DNA of 64,000 nucleotides from Rhyacophila brunnea. Taxonomy: Eukaryota; Arthropoda; Insecta; Trichoptera; Rhyacophilidae. The stretch covers positions 2,976,001-3,040,000 of the forward strand of contig JAGYXB010001997.1 in assembly GCA_022495005.1 (NCBI GenBank), in the 5' to 3' direction. The stretch's first letter is position 1. Each line of letters begins with the position of its first letter. The notes below the pieces were generated by a model that had not been told where the DNA came from, ran no database searches, and saw only the letters and a program-made list of their open reading frames with translations. Of the stretch, positions 32,601-43,560 are shown piece by piece. The position numbers were made by a program, and so were the translations under genes.

Positions 32601-33210
32601 AATATAAAAAAAAGTTATGTAGAAAAAGTGCACCTTCACGAAATGGAGCGTGTCTTTGAATTTTTAATTTGTGATTGTCACAGAAATTGCTTCGTATAAG
32701 TTTACACAACACCTGAGAACTAGCAAGAGACAATTTCATAATTCCCCTTTGACCTTTCACTAAGGCTTCGGGGGCTTTACCTTTAGTCTGGTAAACACAT
32801 TCGGGAAAGCCCCTCTAGGCTTGTTACTCTTGCATGCACTCAAGCATTAAACAATACGTATCACGAACAAAGAAACTATTGTTGGTTTATTATTAAAAGG
32901 TTTATTTAATTATTTAACAATCATCCTCATCAATCATTCCTACATCTGTATTTAGTCATGTGAATACGCAAATTATGTTGACCTACCTACATCAACAAAT
33001 ACTGTTAAAGGGGTAGGTCGACATTTGCGAAAGTTCGCGGGGTATCGCCATCGCGAGTCGACTGAATTCCATGAACCGTGAATTTATGTAAATAATCGAC
33101 ACATCGAATTGAAATAGTAGCATCTATGCAAGTGATACCCAACATTTTTATCAGTGTTGTCAATTTTTTAATTTTAATTGTTCGCATACTACAGAGAGTA
33201 CAAGTGAGTC
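32601..33210. other. No supported gene
   Basis: AT-rich DNA with no recognised feature. The following 8 bp, GCCTAGAA, form the left target duplication of hAT-1. Confidence 0.4.
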
Positions 33211-33257
33211 GCCTAGAACAGTACTTCTCAAACTGGGGGCCCCTGTGGGTCTTTTCT

Positions 33258-33547
33258 ATACTTATCGACCGCTAAAGTGATTAAGTGATAAATATTATCA
33301 AACTTAGGGTAGGTTTGTATCAAAATATTAGCACTTATTGTGACAATTACAATAAGTTGGTTTTTATTGTTGCAATACATGCTATATTTTAACAGCACCT
33401 ATCTTGCTGCTGTTAAAATATTACACTTATTGCAAAAGTAAAAACCAATTATTGTAATTGTTACAATAAGTGCTAATTTTGTTACAAATCTACCCTAAGT
33501 TTGATACTATTTATCACTTTATCACTTTAGCGGTCGATAAGTTTAGA
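33258..33547. mobile_element. MITE-G, palindromic element, copy 2 (nested in hAT-1)
   Basis: TACTTATCGACCGCTAAAGT on the left is complemented by ACTTTAGCGGTCGATAAG on the right. The arms continue through TCAAACTTAGGGTAG and CTACCCTAAGTTTGA to a central TTTTAACAGCACC ... TGCTGTTAAAA. Nearly the whole 290 bp can fold as one hairpin. The centre is shared with the copy at 18066-18330. The flanking TCTTTTC and GAATAGA are themselves weakly inverted, so exact ends and a possible TA duplication are uncertain. Confidence 0.7.
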
Positions 33548-33701
33548 ATAGACCCACTGGAGCTCTTGCCAGGGAGCCGCGAAATATTTCAGTATTTAAA
33601 AAAAAACATAAAAACGTGATCACTGGTCGATAATATTTCTCAAACTTAAATAAAGACCAAAGTACAATTGCATAAGAACACTATTTGCTAAATCCTTAAA
33701 A

Positions 33702-34462
33702 TATGATTATTTAACGGGGGCAGCTCAAGAAGAATTGATTGATATTTGATCAAATAATTCCCTTGAAGTAAAATTTAATGAAATAAGTCTTGTAGAATTT
33801 TGGATAAGGCAACAGCAAGAATATCCGTCAATCGGAAAAGCAGCATTGTTAATCATAATTCCTTTTATGACAATATGCCTTTGTGAAGCAGCATTTTTAT
33901 CATTACTGGTAATAAAAAAATGAACATTGGTCATGTCTTTCAACGGAGGGTGGCTTTGAAGCAAACCCTGCGAATTAGCATTTCAAACATTGTACCGGAT
34001 ATTGATGTATTATGTAAAAATATGCAATCCAAGGCCCCCATAAGGGGGGCTGACAGGGCTCTAGCCTGGAGGCCGGGGTCAGGAGGGGCCCGACGAGGCA
34101 AGTCGACAGATACCTAAGTGAGATAAACACACATCACAAATTTGCTTTAATAGTAAAAAAAGGCGGTATTTTCCTTTAATAATATTATTTAAAGTTATGT
34201 GGTTGTACGATACAATTTTTAATTGTGTATCAATACTCGACATCTCCATAATCCAAATGGATGTATTAAAACATTATACAATAAAACACTAAATACCTAT
34301 ACACATTAATTTTACCGCGTACACCATTTGGAAAACGCTACTGTAGAGCTTCACATTGCCTTTATCCTTAGCGATAGGTAGGGGGGCCCGCCAAAAATCC
34401 TAGCCTGGGGGCCCGTTTCACGATGTGAGGCCCATGATGCAATCACACCCTCTCATTAAATT
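33702..34462 (+). pseudogene. hAT transposase C-terminus (ZBED5/FAM200-like), broken and interrupted
   Basis: The visible text includes YDYLTGAAQEELIDI, a stop, then EVKFNEISLVEFWIRQQQEY, PSIGKAALLIIIPF and ICLCEAAFLSLLVIKK. After a frame shift come RVALKQTLRISISNIVPDID and VLCKNMQS. These are the EFW.....YP, PF.T..LCE..FS.L and LR.ALSNI.P.I..LC blocks of the C-terminal RNase H/dimerisation region of hAT transposases. The coding text is cut at 34029 by MITE-D and resumes at 34445 with HPLIK. The final SHP-type tail is therefore restored when the insertion and one copy of its target duplication are ignored. Stops at 33744 and 33921 and the frame shift show it is dead. Confidence 0.85.
34030..34436 (+). 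mobile_element. MITE-D, copy 1, inserted in hAT-1 coding sequence, exact 8-bp duplication
   Basis: The left end is CAAGGCCCCCATAAGGGGGG followed by CTGACAGGGCTCTAGCCTGG. The right end is CCTAGCCTGGGGGCCCG and GATGTGAGGCCCATG. Both flanks are ATGCAATC (34022-34029 and 34437-34444). The GC-rich ends contrast with an AT-rich interior, where CCTTAGCGATAGGTAGGGGG near the right end is shared with the copy at 51746-52343. There is no coding capacity. Confidence 0.88.
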
Positions 34463-34602
34463 TATAATAAAAATGTACCTAAATTAATGGTAAATAAAGT
34501 ACTCTTGTTCACTAAAGACTAAAATTTTTGGAGAGAGGAGCCTTGGATTTTTTTTTCTGATTTCGGTGGCCGTGGTATAAAAAAAATTGAGAAGCACTGG
34601 CC

Positions 34603-35021
34603 TAGAGTCATAACTCATATTTTATAATTTTGTCAGTTATGAGTTAAATATACCAAGTGATTCTAAAGGCAATCTATTATAAAGAAAAATAGTTGGCCAT
34701 CAAAAGTCACTTTAATTAAAACATGTGAAAATCGTTGACGAAGTTGACTGTTGGTGTCTTAACTCACATTTTTCAATGAATTATGTTAGTTTTGTCATCA
34801 AGGCCTTTCTAACATATCAGGAAGCTTCATTTATCATAGTGTGCTGTGTGTCTGCAGCCTTAGGAGTATTATAATATATATTAAAAAAATAATGTATACC
34901 GACTCACTCATTAATATTCAAGGGAGATTAATACTTTTATTCTCATTACAAAAAACAGTGCTTTGGTGGTTTTTACGATGATCTCAAAACTCGATTTTTG
35001 GAGTATTTGAGTTATGACTCT
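34603..35021. mobile_element. MITE-F, copy 2, uninterrupted
   Basis: Terminal inverted repeats TAGAGTCATAACTCA (34603-34617) and TGAGTTATGACTCTA (35007-35021) bracket the element. The body matches 16944-17545 without the MITE-H insert. The left tip overlaps the GCCTAGAG target duplication of hAT-1, so the hAT landed at the very tip of this element or both chose the same site. Confidence 0.7.
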
Positions 35022-35583
35022 AAACAACTCAAGTATCACATCGTGCTTGTTTATCAATTTGTCAATGATGATCATATTTTTGGTACATACTACTAATTCA
35101 AGTACCTATTATAACGTGTTACAATCTATGATGATAAGATTATCTCAATCGTGCTCTATTCTCCATTGAACTGTTTCTTCTAATACGTTACTATCTTTCA
35201 CAAATGAGTTTGAGTGTACTTATTCCATTCAAGATAAATGATCTGTATTCTATCATAGTGCGAGAGAGATTTTTCCGATCTGTGTTCGCAGACTGAGGTA
35301 ATTTATTACAACAAAGGTTAGATGTGGCGCTCTCCACTTTATTATTTGCTAAAAACATATCTTATTCTTGTAATATCAAAACCATATACGTGATATTTCT
35401 CGATTAGGCATTTAAATCTAAATAAATAAAGGTACTATGTTTATTTGAAATAGTTCGTTTTTAAATATATTCAGTTTCTTTATCGTTAATTATATTTTGT
35501 GGATCGGTGTGGAGTTATGATTTTTTTTAAATATTCATAACCATGTACTTGCTTTTTCGTACAAGGTAGTTGTTAGTAATTTT
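35022..35583. other. No supported gene
   Basis: AT-rich DNA with no recognised feature. Confidence 0.4.
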
Positions 35584-35705
35584 GACCAGTCACAAACATC
35601 CAGGGTTTGAAAAAATCACATAAATGTATTGTTTCCTCACCGGGTCGAACCCAGAACTCTCGGATAGAAGGCCAGCGCCTTACGTACTGTACCACGAGAG
35701 CCACC
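35584..35705 (-). mobile_element. S2 tRNA-derived SINE, best copy
   Basis: On the minus strand the head reads GTGGCTCTCGTGGTACAGTA, CGTAAGGCGCTGGCCTTC, then TCCGAGAGTTCTGGGTTCGA and CCCGGTGAGG. It has an A-box-like TGGTACAGTACG and a B-box GGTTCGACCC. The body (complement of TGAAAAAATCACATAAATGT) is shared with the other S2 copies. Arm pairing is incomplete, so it is not called a tRNA gene. Confidence 0.68.
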
Positions 35706-35793
35706 ATGAATTATTATTTGTAGATCGAACAACGTTTCGTGAAGCAGACATAATATATAATATTATGTGCAATGCCATATTACAATCATGTCA
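35706..35793. other. Spacer
   Basis: Short AT-rich spacer with no recognised feature. Confidence 0.4.
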
Positions 35794-35900
35794 CCATCAT
35801 CATCATCGTTCGTGGTGTAATAGCCTGGGATGGTCCCTGGCTTCATCAAGTCATATATCCTACGTAATCCTCCTCCAATCCGAGATTTCAATCGCAGCGA
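35794..35900 (-). mobile_element. LINE 3' end, minus orientation
   Basis: On the minus strand the segment runs GATTGGAGGAGGATTACGTA, GGATATATGACTTGATGAAG, CCAGGGACCATCCCAGGC and ends in a GATGATGATGATG tail (35794-35806 on plus). The sequence and tail resemble the ends of the RT-type LINEs in this window. The coding part left is too short for a clade call. Confidence 0.5.
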
Positions 35901-35929
35901 GAACCTCATCCGTTAGACAAATACTGTGA

Positions 35930-36060
35930 TACAGTGGTACCCAAGGGATAGAAGATCTCAGGTGAGTGTACGTGGCAGCGAAGAACTAGGGACCGAGAAG
36001 AGCGGAGAGTGATATGAGAGGCCTTCGTACAGTCGCGGATCGACACCGGCTGATGATAAT
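35930..36060 (+). mobile_element. LINE 3' end, plus orientation
   Basis: The text CGAAGAACTAGGGACCGAGA, GAGCGGAGAGTGATATGAG and GTCGCGGATCGACACCGG, with a GATGATAA tail, matches the copy at 18340-18482. It faces away from the preceding minus-oriented LINE end. Confidence 0.6.
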
Positions 36061-36398
36061 TTTTTTATTGTGAAAATACTCGTACCGAGGTTATTTTGTA
36101 TTATAGAGAGTTAACGGATTTCGACTTGAAGATCTTTATTTTCAAAAAAAAAATGATTCTTCAGTGAAATAATAGAAAAATATTTATGACGGTGAAGGAT
36201 CCGTGAGAACCAAGCAGTTTCAGCAAAATCCTGACATACGAATAGTTTTCAAATTGATATTATTTATTTAATACTTAATTGTTTATACATTGTTCACAGG
36301 CCGTCGGCAGTTTTGAATAATGCTGAATCAGTGAGAAACGCCGAAAATAATAGATATTATTTATCATATATAATTTTCTTAAATACAAATTTAACACA
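36061..36398. other. No supported gene
   Basis: AT-rich DNA with no recognised feature. Confidence 0.4.
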
Positions 36399-36623
36399 AC
36401 GCGGCTTAAGCGTTCGACTATCACGCCGTGGGTCCCAGGTCCAAATCCTGGGTCTGGCAAGTACACATATTATTTTTCAATTTGTGTGTGAGTCAGGGTA
36501 TGGACCTAATAGGTTAAGCAAGTGGCTGACATCCATTTATGGTAAAAAACAAAATCTGTTAATATAAACCTCTACTCTGTAGAAGCCCATATGATCCTAT
36601 TATGGACATGGTCGAAAAAAAAA
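36399..36623 (+). mobile_element. S1 tRNA-derived SINE, nearly complete
   Basis: CGCGGCTTAAGCGTTCGACT (from 36400) and the B-box stem CCCAGGTCCAAATCCTGGG (36434-36452) identify the head. GGCAAGTACACATATTATTT, GGACCTAATAGGTTAAGCAA, GTGGCTGACATCCATTTATG and a GGACATGGTCGAAAAAAA tail follow. It is collinear with 6138-6358 but has lost the first GGCC of the head. Confidence 0.82.
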
Positions 36624-39339
36624 TGACAACTAGCAAATAAGCACATTTTACCTCAGCAATATTTATTATGTTAAAAATGCATTTTCTCATCGAGACCCAA
36701 GACTGTCAATGAATCAAATTTTAAGCTTCAGTCATGAAAAGTCATATTAAAAATAACTTTTGAATATATTATTATTATATTTAAAAACAATATGACTCTG
36801 GTGGGTTAGTACTATATTATAATACATGTCATACGAGAGTAAATATACTATGAATGATTACTCTGCTCTAAAAGTCTAGTATGTTATTTTATATTATTTT
36901 ATTATAAATGGAAATCTAAAATAGTTACATGGTTTTCTAATAAAGCAATCGACGGCAGCCTCTAAGGATGGTCGCGTTAGATTCCGAATTCCTAGAGCTT
37001 ATATATTTTTTTCGTAACGCCTGGCTTGTTGATATGGGTTAAAAGGGAGAGATTTTACGACTACTTCGACTGAATAAGGGCAAGCTTTCGAGGGATTTTT
37101 TTTGAAAGTCTATAATTTTTTCGCCGCTTGATGGATGAATATGATGGATTTTTCTTTATACTGTTAAGATAATATTATTTTTATTTATTTCACAAAAATT
37201 AAGAATGTAGAATTATTCTACACTGAAAATACACAACTTGGAAAAGTCTCAGAAAAGTATACGTACTTATAATATCAGACTAATAAAATCTAGGGGCGGC
37301 AGGTTATATGAAAGTATGGTGAAACAGGCTGGTATGGTGAAACAATATGGTGAGGCGGGCTGGTAATCAATTTGCGGCAAAATTTCCACGATAACATTAT
37401 ATTATATGGGTACGTTATAATGACCAAAGGAAATCCTCCGTGATGCCCTGCATTTTTTTTTTATCCCGTCGCTATTTTTCGTAAGTTATCGGCTATTGTT
37501 GGCCTGCTTCATTCAGTTGTATGAGAAAGCCGATTCCTTGCCCCTCTTTTTATTTAATATCTCTATGAATAAAATAGTGAAAGATGCAGTGGTGGGTTTA
37601 GAGACTTAGAGGCCATCTATGAACTGAAACCGTATGCGGTTTAGATCCGTGTGCCATACTAAACTTATGATTTTCGTTCATGAAAATATATTTTCACTAA
37701 ATTTGTAAGTGTAAGTGTATGGTATAAGATAAACGGATACGATCAGATGCTTATAATATACTTTGTGGAAATATATTTCCATGACCAGAAAAGATAAGCT
37801 TAGTATTGCCCGAGATTCATAGTGATATTGACGCCTCCACGATAAAAATAATTAACGTACTAGTAAAAATAACAATGTACCTATCTACACCCTGTCTAAT
37901 TTTTATTGAATATGACGGTGATGAGACATAATGATATTAGTGGTTTATTTTTTTTAATGAACAAGACGTATGTATTTGTTTATGTGTATATATTATCGGT
38001 CCTCGGGATATTTGTTGTAAGGATTTCGTTTTTATTTTAGTAATATTTATACTCAATTTGTGATTGGTTGGTTTGAACTATCTCGATTAAAATACTTTTT
38101 TAATCAGTATAAACACTAGTTACAGTTTAAAAAAAAAAGGTTAAAAAAATATTAACTTCAGTTAACTATACCGATTTTGGTTGTTTATTACATGGTGTGG
38201 AATGAACACTACATATTATTCGGTTTTATTTTAATTAATAAAATATTTCCCATCAATACTTGACAGTTAATTATAAAATGCACGACATATTACTTATAAA
38301 AAAACGTACAACTTACTTAAATACTGCGATATCAATGGTATACGGTCATCTTTTTCCGATACAATATCTCATAGTGAACTGTAATATGCCAAACTGCAAC
38401 GGAAACGATTTTTCTTAACCTTTAAGTCTAGGAGAGGTAATATTATAGTATTCGGCTAACAAAGTACCCAGGCTCCAGAACCAGATACAATAGGCTCTTC
38501 CAAATTATATTTTTTCTTGATATTAATTAAATTATAACAGTAAACATTAAAGGTTTATGAAAACGGATAAACATATAACTTAAACGAGGCAAAGAATGTT
38601 TTTCTTCGGGTTGCAACTAAGTCGGATAATACTGGTGAATGAATTATTATAGGATACAAGCGGAAACCTGTGTCCTGAAGTGTTTAACAGAAGCGCTGAG
38701 AGAGTAAGTCCAGGGTGGTGTTTCCAATAGGCACGTACACAAAAAACGTGAAACGTTAGGTAGCTAAAATACAACCACATTATATTATATTATAGCATAT
38801 TATGATTTTGCGTACATTATTTTTGTGTGTTGTAGGTATAAACGAAGTAATTATTTTCATGCAGAACATAAACAGCTGTTTGTCTTTTACGTTAGAAATA
38901 CTTATAAATTGGAGAGGTAATAATATATAAAAAAATAGCTTTAAACCTGCGGACTACTAACTACTAACGCCAAATTCTTAATGATATACTGCTTGTTTTG
39001 TAATAGTTAGGGTTGCATACACTCTTATGATTGTGACGAAAAGTTTTTCTTCAGTGACACGAGTTTTGTAAGAATGTCATAGAGATGCAACGTGCGTTTG
39101 TTTGTTTTCCGGATATTTTTTTTCAGAGATGGTAGACGTGATTTTATATAGATTTTATATATATAATAAGAAATATTAGATCAAAACATATTGTAAATGG
39201 ATATATTTAATATAAATATTATATACAGAGCGGTAGGTTAATAATTAGTCATTTATATTAGCAGTGTGACAACACAGAGGATGGCCTGCTTTAGGTACTC
39301 CAAAAAGTTTCCCATTTGTCTTCATGCGAGTCCGGAAAC
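36624..39339. other. No supported gene
   Basis: Long AT-rich stretch. A short tandem of GTATGGTGAAACA-type words occurs at 37315-37365. Nothing gene-like was seen. Confidence 0.4.
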
Positions 39340-39660
39340 TTGTACGTATGCAGTTCGCCGTGACACACTTCACCGTGAAATGTTGTATCGGAAATATATG
39401 GCCGTATACTAAAGATCGTCCAACCACTTTGGGTTGTATACAACTGACATAAAATTCATGTCTTAATAAAACACGGTTATTATCGGTTTACACTTTACAG
39501 AAATCCTGCAGCAAACCAATTTTGAAAATAGCTGCTATACTGGATTATTTGTTTGGTTAGGTTTTCATTCTTGAATTCATGAATTTTGCCAAAATCACCT
39601 ATGAAAATTGCATTATTAATGTTCATATTGAATCGAATAAAATTGGGTATGGTCGATAAG
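39340..39660 (+). repeat. R1 dispersed repeat, copy 2
   Basis: This copy is collinear, on the opposite strand, with 13440-13835 (GTACGTATGCAGTTCG, ATTTTGAAAATAGCTGCTAT, TCTTGAATTCATGAATTTTG, TTGAATCGAATAAAATTGGG). The segment ATACTGGATTATTTGTTTGG at 39538 matches the arms of MITE-E. Confidence 0.65.
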
Positions 39661-39976
39661 TCATAACAAAGAATCTAACACACATATTTTTATAAAATAC
39701 ACGTGTATATAAATATTTTCGTAAAATTATCGAGCGCTCCGGTTCGTAAAATTGTCCATTTCGAGTGCTTATTAATTGAAGACGACATAAAGAATGTTTT
39801 ATTTCAGGATTTCGGCACTCCGGATTTCAGCCTTTAAGATTTTGGCCACTCGGAATTAATTTAGGATTTTATTCGGCACCCCAAGCATTCATAATATATC
39901 ATTGAAAGTTTCATCTATAAAACGAGTCAATTCATGGATTAAATAAACTGATTTCTTTTCTTCGTTTGATTTCCAG
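39661..39976. other. Intron-like spacer with a decayed minisatellite at 39808-39858
   Basis: GGATTTCGGCACTCC, GGATTTCAGCCTTTAA and GATTTTGGCCACTCGG form three decayed units of the repeat found at 24025-24192. The stretch ends in a pyrimidine-rich tract and TTCCAG at 39971-39976, a good splice acceptor for the next exon. Confidence 0.6.
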
Positions 39977-40178
39977 GATCAGCGGTGGCGATGATTGGCG
40001 CGAACTTGCGATTCGGATCCGGATCCACAGCGAACGCCTCGCTGAATGCCACTCGCCTCTTCCATTGCCATCCCGGCGGCAACACAGAAGCGGCAGTTCT
40101 CTTCGCGCTGGGAACCCTTGGCATGGCGGCCAATCTTGCTCTGATGTGTGTCATACTCAGCAAACGTCAGCTCAGAAG
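39977..40178 (+). CDS. Exon of a class A (rhodopsin-like) GPCR: N-terminus and first transmembrane helix
   Basis: The exon is GC-rich in an AT-rich setting. It is bounded by TTTGATTTCCAG and AAG|GTACGTGATA, both good splice sites. The first ATG in frame is at 39991, and the frame is also open upstream to the acceptor. The encoded text runs MIGANLRFGSGSTANASLNA, two N-glycosylation sequons (NAS, NAT), FHCHPGG, then a hydrophobic helix AAVLFALGTLGMAANLALMC ending in VIL and the basic SKRQLRR. The G..GMAAN pattern fits TM1 with its conserved Asn, and the basic run fits the first intracellular loop. The exon ends in phase 2 inside the second Arg codon. No exon for TM2-TM7 was found. The receptor subtype is unknown; a peptide-type orphan receptor is only a guess. 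Confidence 0.72.
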
Positions 40179-42717
40179 GTACGTGATATCTAATATGTTC
40201 ACCTAAACCGCTTTTCCATTGAGATTGATCCTATATTATACGTTGTTAATACGGAGGATTTTAACTTGTTTGTTAGTTTAGTTAGCTACTTATTCAATTA
40301 CGAAATTTGGAATTACTGTCAAGTGTTGCTACGGATGAATCAGGTAAGGCCATGTAAGTCGTAAATATAACATCACAAGTGAGCATTTTTTTTACAACTA
40401 GCAATTTTGCATCAATATAAGTAAATTAAATTTTAAGGTTTTATAGTGAAATTCGATGTAGAAAGGTATTTCATTATAATTCAATAAAAAAAATCAAAAA
40501 AATCATTAACAGGCCATAAAATTGAATAATCATTTCTAGGATTAATCATTTATTCAATTATAAACAGGTACCTACCTCTGGAATGATTACTGATAAAACT
40601 GTAAAATTTCAGTGTGCATTGCATTCAAAGTTCGTTTGAATTTGAACTAAATAAAAAATAAATACATTTACTTAAAAAATCAAGACTTTAACATTGAAAT
40701 GAGAATTTGTACAAATTAACGCTATGATTTTAGAACAGAGTATTTGGAGTTGTTTCCCTATAAAACTAAGGTATTGATTAATATCAATAAGTAAAATAAT
40801 CATATGTCACCAACATGTCATTAGTTTTTTTTACTTATGCAATATTACATAATATCAATTTTTAACGGTTTAAAATTTAAATTCTAGTTGATGTAAGTTT
40901 CGCACTATTCCATTTGAATCGTTTAAGCAACCCGGGATCCCACCATTTAGCATATTTATGCATAATGCTCATGGCAAATGGAATAGTACAGCATTTAAAT
41001 AAATTTGAATTCAATTTCATCAAGCACACCATCATCCGACAGTACCTATAAGCTTAAAAGTTACTACTTTTACCAAAATTTTGATTAATAAAAATGCTAA
41101 CAAATGGTTTGAAAATTTTATTGTCTCATAATCTATAAAATTATTATTACTATGTTTTCTAAAAAAAAAAAAATCGAGGTAAATGAGTAATGTCATTTCT
41201 GCAAAAACTTATGTAAGTCAAATACCATAATATTATATTAAAGAGTGTAGCGGCAAGACATTGACCCATTGACTGGACATCGCAAGTGCTATGTAGACGG
41301 ATTAGGATTTAACTCTATGTTAACTCCGTAATTTTTAGCTTTCACAGTCTTACAGCAAGTCTTCTTAGGCTGATTAGCTCTGACACTTTTGATTATACAG
41401 TCTTCTATTTTGAAATTAAGCACCTTACACTATCGAGATTCATTTCTGGTGGTAAGTGTGGTTTCTTCTAGTTGTCAAATGTGATACCTACCTGAACTGA
41501 ATGAATTTTTTGGCAAGTTCATCTGGTTATTTGGTCGAACGAGTCATCTTATCTTGTAAATCTACTTTCGTGTATCGTTTGAAGTATTCTCTGTCATTGT
41601 TGATTAATCTCTGTGAACTCTGAAAAATACCGTACCGAAAGTGTTTCTATTTTTATAAATAAAAAAGATACTATAAGTGTAAATTTTCCATTACATTTAT
41701 GATGACGTGGTATCAAATCATTTCTTTCTAATCTATTGTTTGTGGATTGTCATCGTGTCTTCTTTTTTCTTTCCTCCATGTCTCGGCTTGTTACAAAAGT
41801 TTTTCTCAAAAAAACATAAATACCTAAAACAATAATAAACAAACGTGAAAGTTTCAAGCAATATATAACTTATTTATCCTTTCCACGTACCACGCATTTT
41901 AAAAGTAAAAACTAAAGGTAAAATTTTCGTAAGGACGTAATAAGTTTTAAACATTATTTAGGAAATGTAATTAATTAGCAAAAAAAAACTTATTTTAATG
42001 ACAGTAAAAACAAACTCGTTAAAATAAAACAGGGAAAGGGTCAAACTTTGCGTCATTAATGCCTCTCGCCTTTTCAGTTTGGTAGAATATTTAATTTCGC
42101 ATCAAAAAATATCCAACGGAAATTCATTAGTGATATTTTATTCTAGTTTCAAAATAACATTGTTTTCTGTGTATACAATAAATTGAATAGAATATCTTAT
42201 AATTATATGAATAAAATTTTCTCTCGGAAATTTCATCTTTTGTTCTATTCAATTATACAATTACATATTCATGACACGGGGCGAGATATATTTTTCTTTA
42301 CAGCAGAGCATTATTTTTTAATAATTATTATGAAAGGTTATTTTTATTTCAATACTATTTTTTCCGTCTTCCCATTATGAAATTATTTTTTGTGAGCCAG
42401 AACCAGCCAAATTCGTTAAATTGTGGTGAAATAATTCACATTATTTACATCATACAATTGTAAATTATTTCTTAAATCAAAACGAAGTATTTTTGCTAAC
42501 AAGCCAACTAGCATATTTTAATAATTCATTAAAATTTTACCCACGAGCAGTGGAATTTTCAAAATATTGTATACTTGCTTCCGTCTAAGTAGCCTGTGTT
42601 GTTTTAGAGAATTGCCATACTTATTCAAATTTCTCATATACCTACTGTTACTAAAATAATTTTATAGACAATTTACTTGAACCTACAAAATTGCACATAT
42701 TCGTACGAAAACGTGTT
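40179..42717. other. Probable intron downstream of the GPCR exon
   Basis: AT-rich DNA, almost free of the repeats that crowd the rest of the window. No second exon was recognised. A pair of inverted words (CTATTCCATTT at 40906-40916, AAATGGAATAG at 40976-40986) may be chance. Confidence 0.4.
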
Positions 42718-42775
42718 TTTTTACGATGTCCGATCCTAATAAATCATATGAGTCTCCACAAAGTGAATATTAAGT
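42718..42775 (-). repeat. S1 SINE 3' tail fragment
   Basis: ATGTCCGATCCTAATAAATC, ATATGAGTCTCCACAAAGTG is the complement of the S1 3' end. Confidence 0.55.
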
Positions 42776-42884
42776 GCAAGTACGTACTTACCTAATTTAT
42801 TTATTTACGTGCATTATATTTACGAGACATGAAAACTATACTTTGTTCACTTATGTGATTTTTGTAATTTTTTTTGGGAAAATT

Positions 42885-43121
42885 ATTTTGACCATGCCCG
42901 ATCCTAATAAGATCATAATATGGGCCTCACAGAGTGAAGGATTGTATTAACAGCCTGTTGTTTTTATAAGACATGGATGTCAGCCACTTGCCCAACTTAT
43001 TAGGTCCATACTCTGACTCAAACACAAATTGAAAAACAATTAAGTATGTGTATTTGCCAGACCCAGGTTCGAATTTGGGACCCTCGAAGTTATAAGCCGA
43101 CGCTTAAGATGCTCGGCCATC
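42885..43121 (-). mobile_element. S1 tRNA-derived SINE, full length, minus strand
   Basis: On plus it reads ATGCCCGATCCTAATAAGAT, then GACATGGATGTCAGCCACTT, CTTATTAGGTCCATACTCTG, TTGCCAGACCCAGGTTCGAA and GACGCTTAAGATGCTCGGCC. These are all complements of S1 in the reverse order, ending in the head. The B-box stem has mismatches. A short separate S1 tail lies 100 bp upstream. Confidence 0.8.
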
Positions 43122-43236
43122 GTAGGCGTGTTTATACTCGGGAGGTAATAATTACAATTAAAATTGTATAATTAAAAATATTTGCTATGAATAAACAAAG
43201 AATTCAATACCTTAAAGAACTTAACTTACACATAAT

Positions 43237-43560
43237 AGCACATATATATTTAAACATTTAAACGACAGTGGTATTTATAAATTAGCATGCAAAAACTGCG
43301 ACCGGGATTATATCGGGAAAATCCAAAGAGCCTATGAGTACAATATTACGGTTAATTAACATATGCGGTAGGTGGCTAAAAACAATTTCTTAGAATTTTC
43401 AAATCACCTAATTGAAAATAACTACAATTTTGTTAACGACACTAATTTCAAAATCTTTTATTCCACAAAGAGAGAAGGTTTACCAAAAATATTTTTTTAG
43501 AAAAGATAGAAATAAATAAAAATGTTAATAACAATTACACATTAAAATAAAATTTAAACC
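43237..43560 (+). pseudogene. Penelope-like element, GIY-YIG endonuclease C-terminus, decayed
   Basis: In one frame from about 43261: NDSGIYKLACKNCDRDYIGK then IQRAYEYN, two stops, VAKNNFLEFSNHLIENNYNF, VNDTNFKIFYSTKREGLPKI, and later EINKN-like text with stops. The SGIYKL.C..C...YIG motif is the GIY-YIG/CCHH-type start of the Penelope endonuclease. The HLI..N..F....F.I block and the K...LE..EI.K end follow in family order. Reverse transcriptase motifs are absent, so this is a 5'-truncated dead copy. It supports a Penelope origin for the termini at 9975 and 31412, although they may belong to different copies. Confidence 0.82.

Larger units (their letters stand above)
33219..34599 (+). mobile_element. 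hAT-1: internally deleted hAT transposon with two nested insertions
   Basis: The left tip CAGTACTTCTCAAACTGGGG (33219) and right tip TTGAGAAGCACTG (ending 34599) are inverted. They are flanked by GCCTAGAA (33211-33218) and GCCTAGAG (34600-34607), 7 of 8 identical, the hAT-type duplication. Inside are a palindromic MITE-G near the left end, a broken transposase C-terminus and a MITE-D inserted in that coding region. Without the nested elements only about 680 bp remain, so most of the transposase gene has been deleted. Its right end abuts the left tip of MITE-F. Confidence 0.85.
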
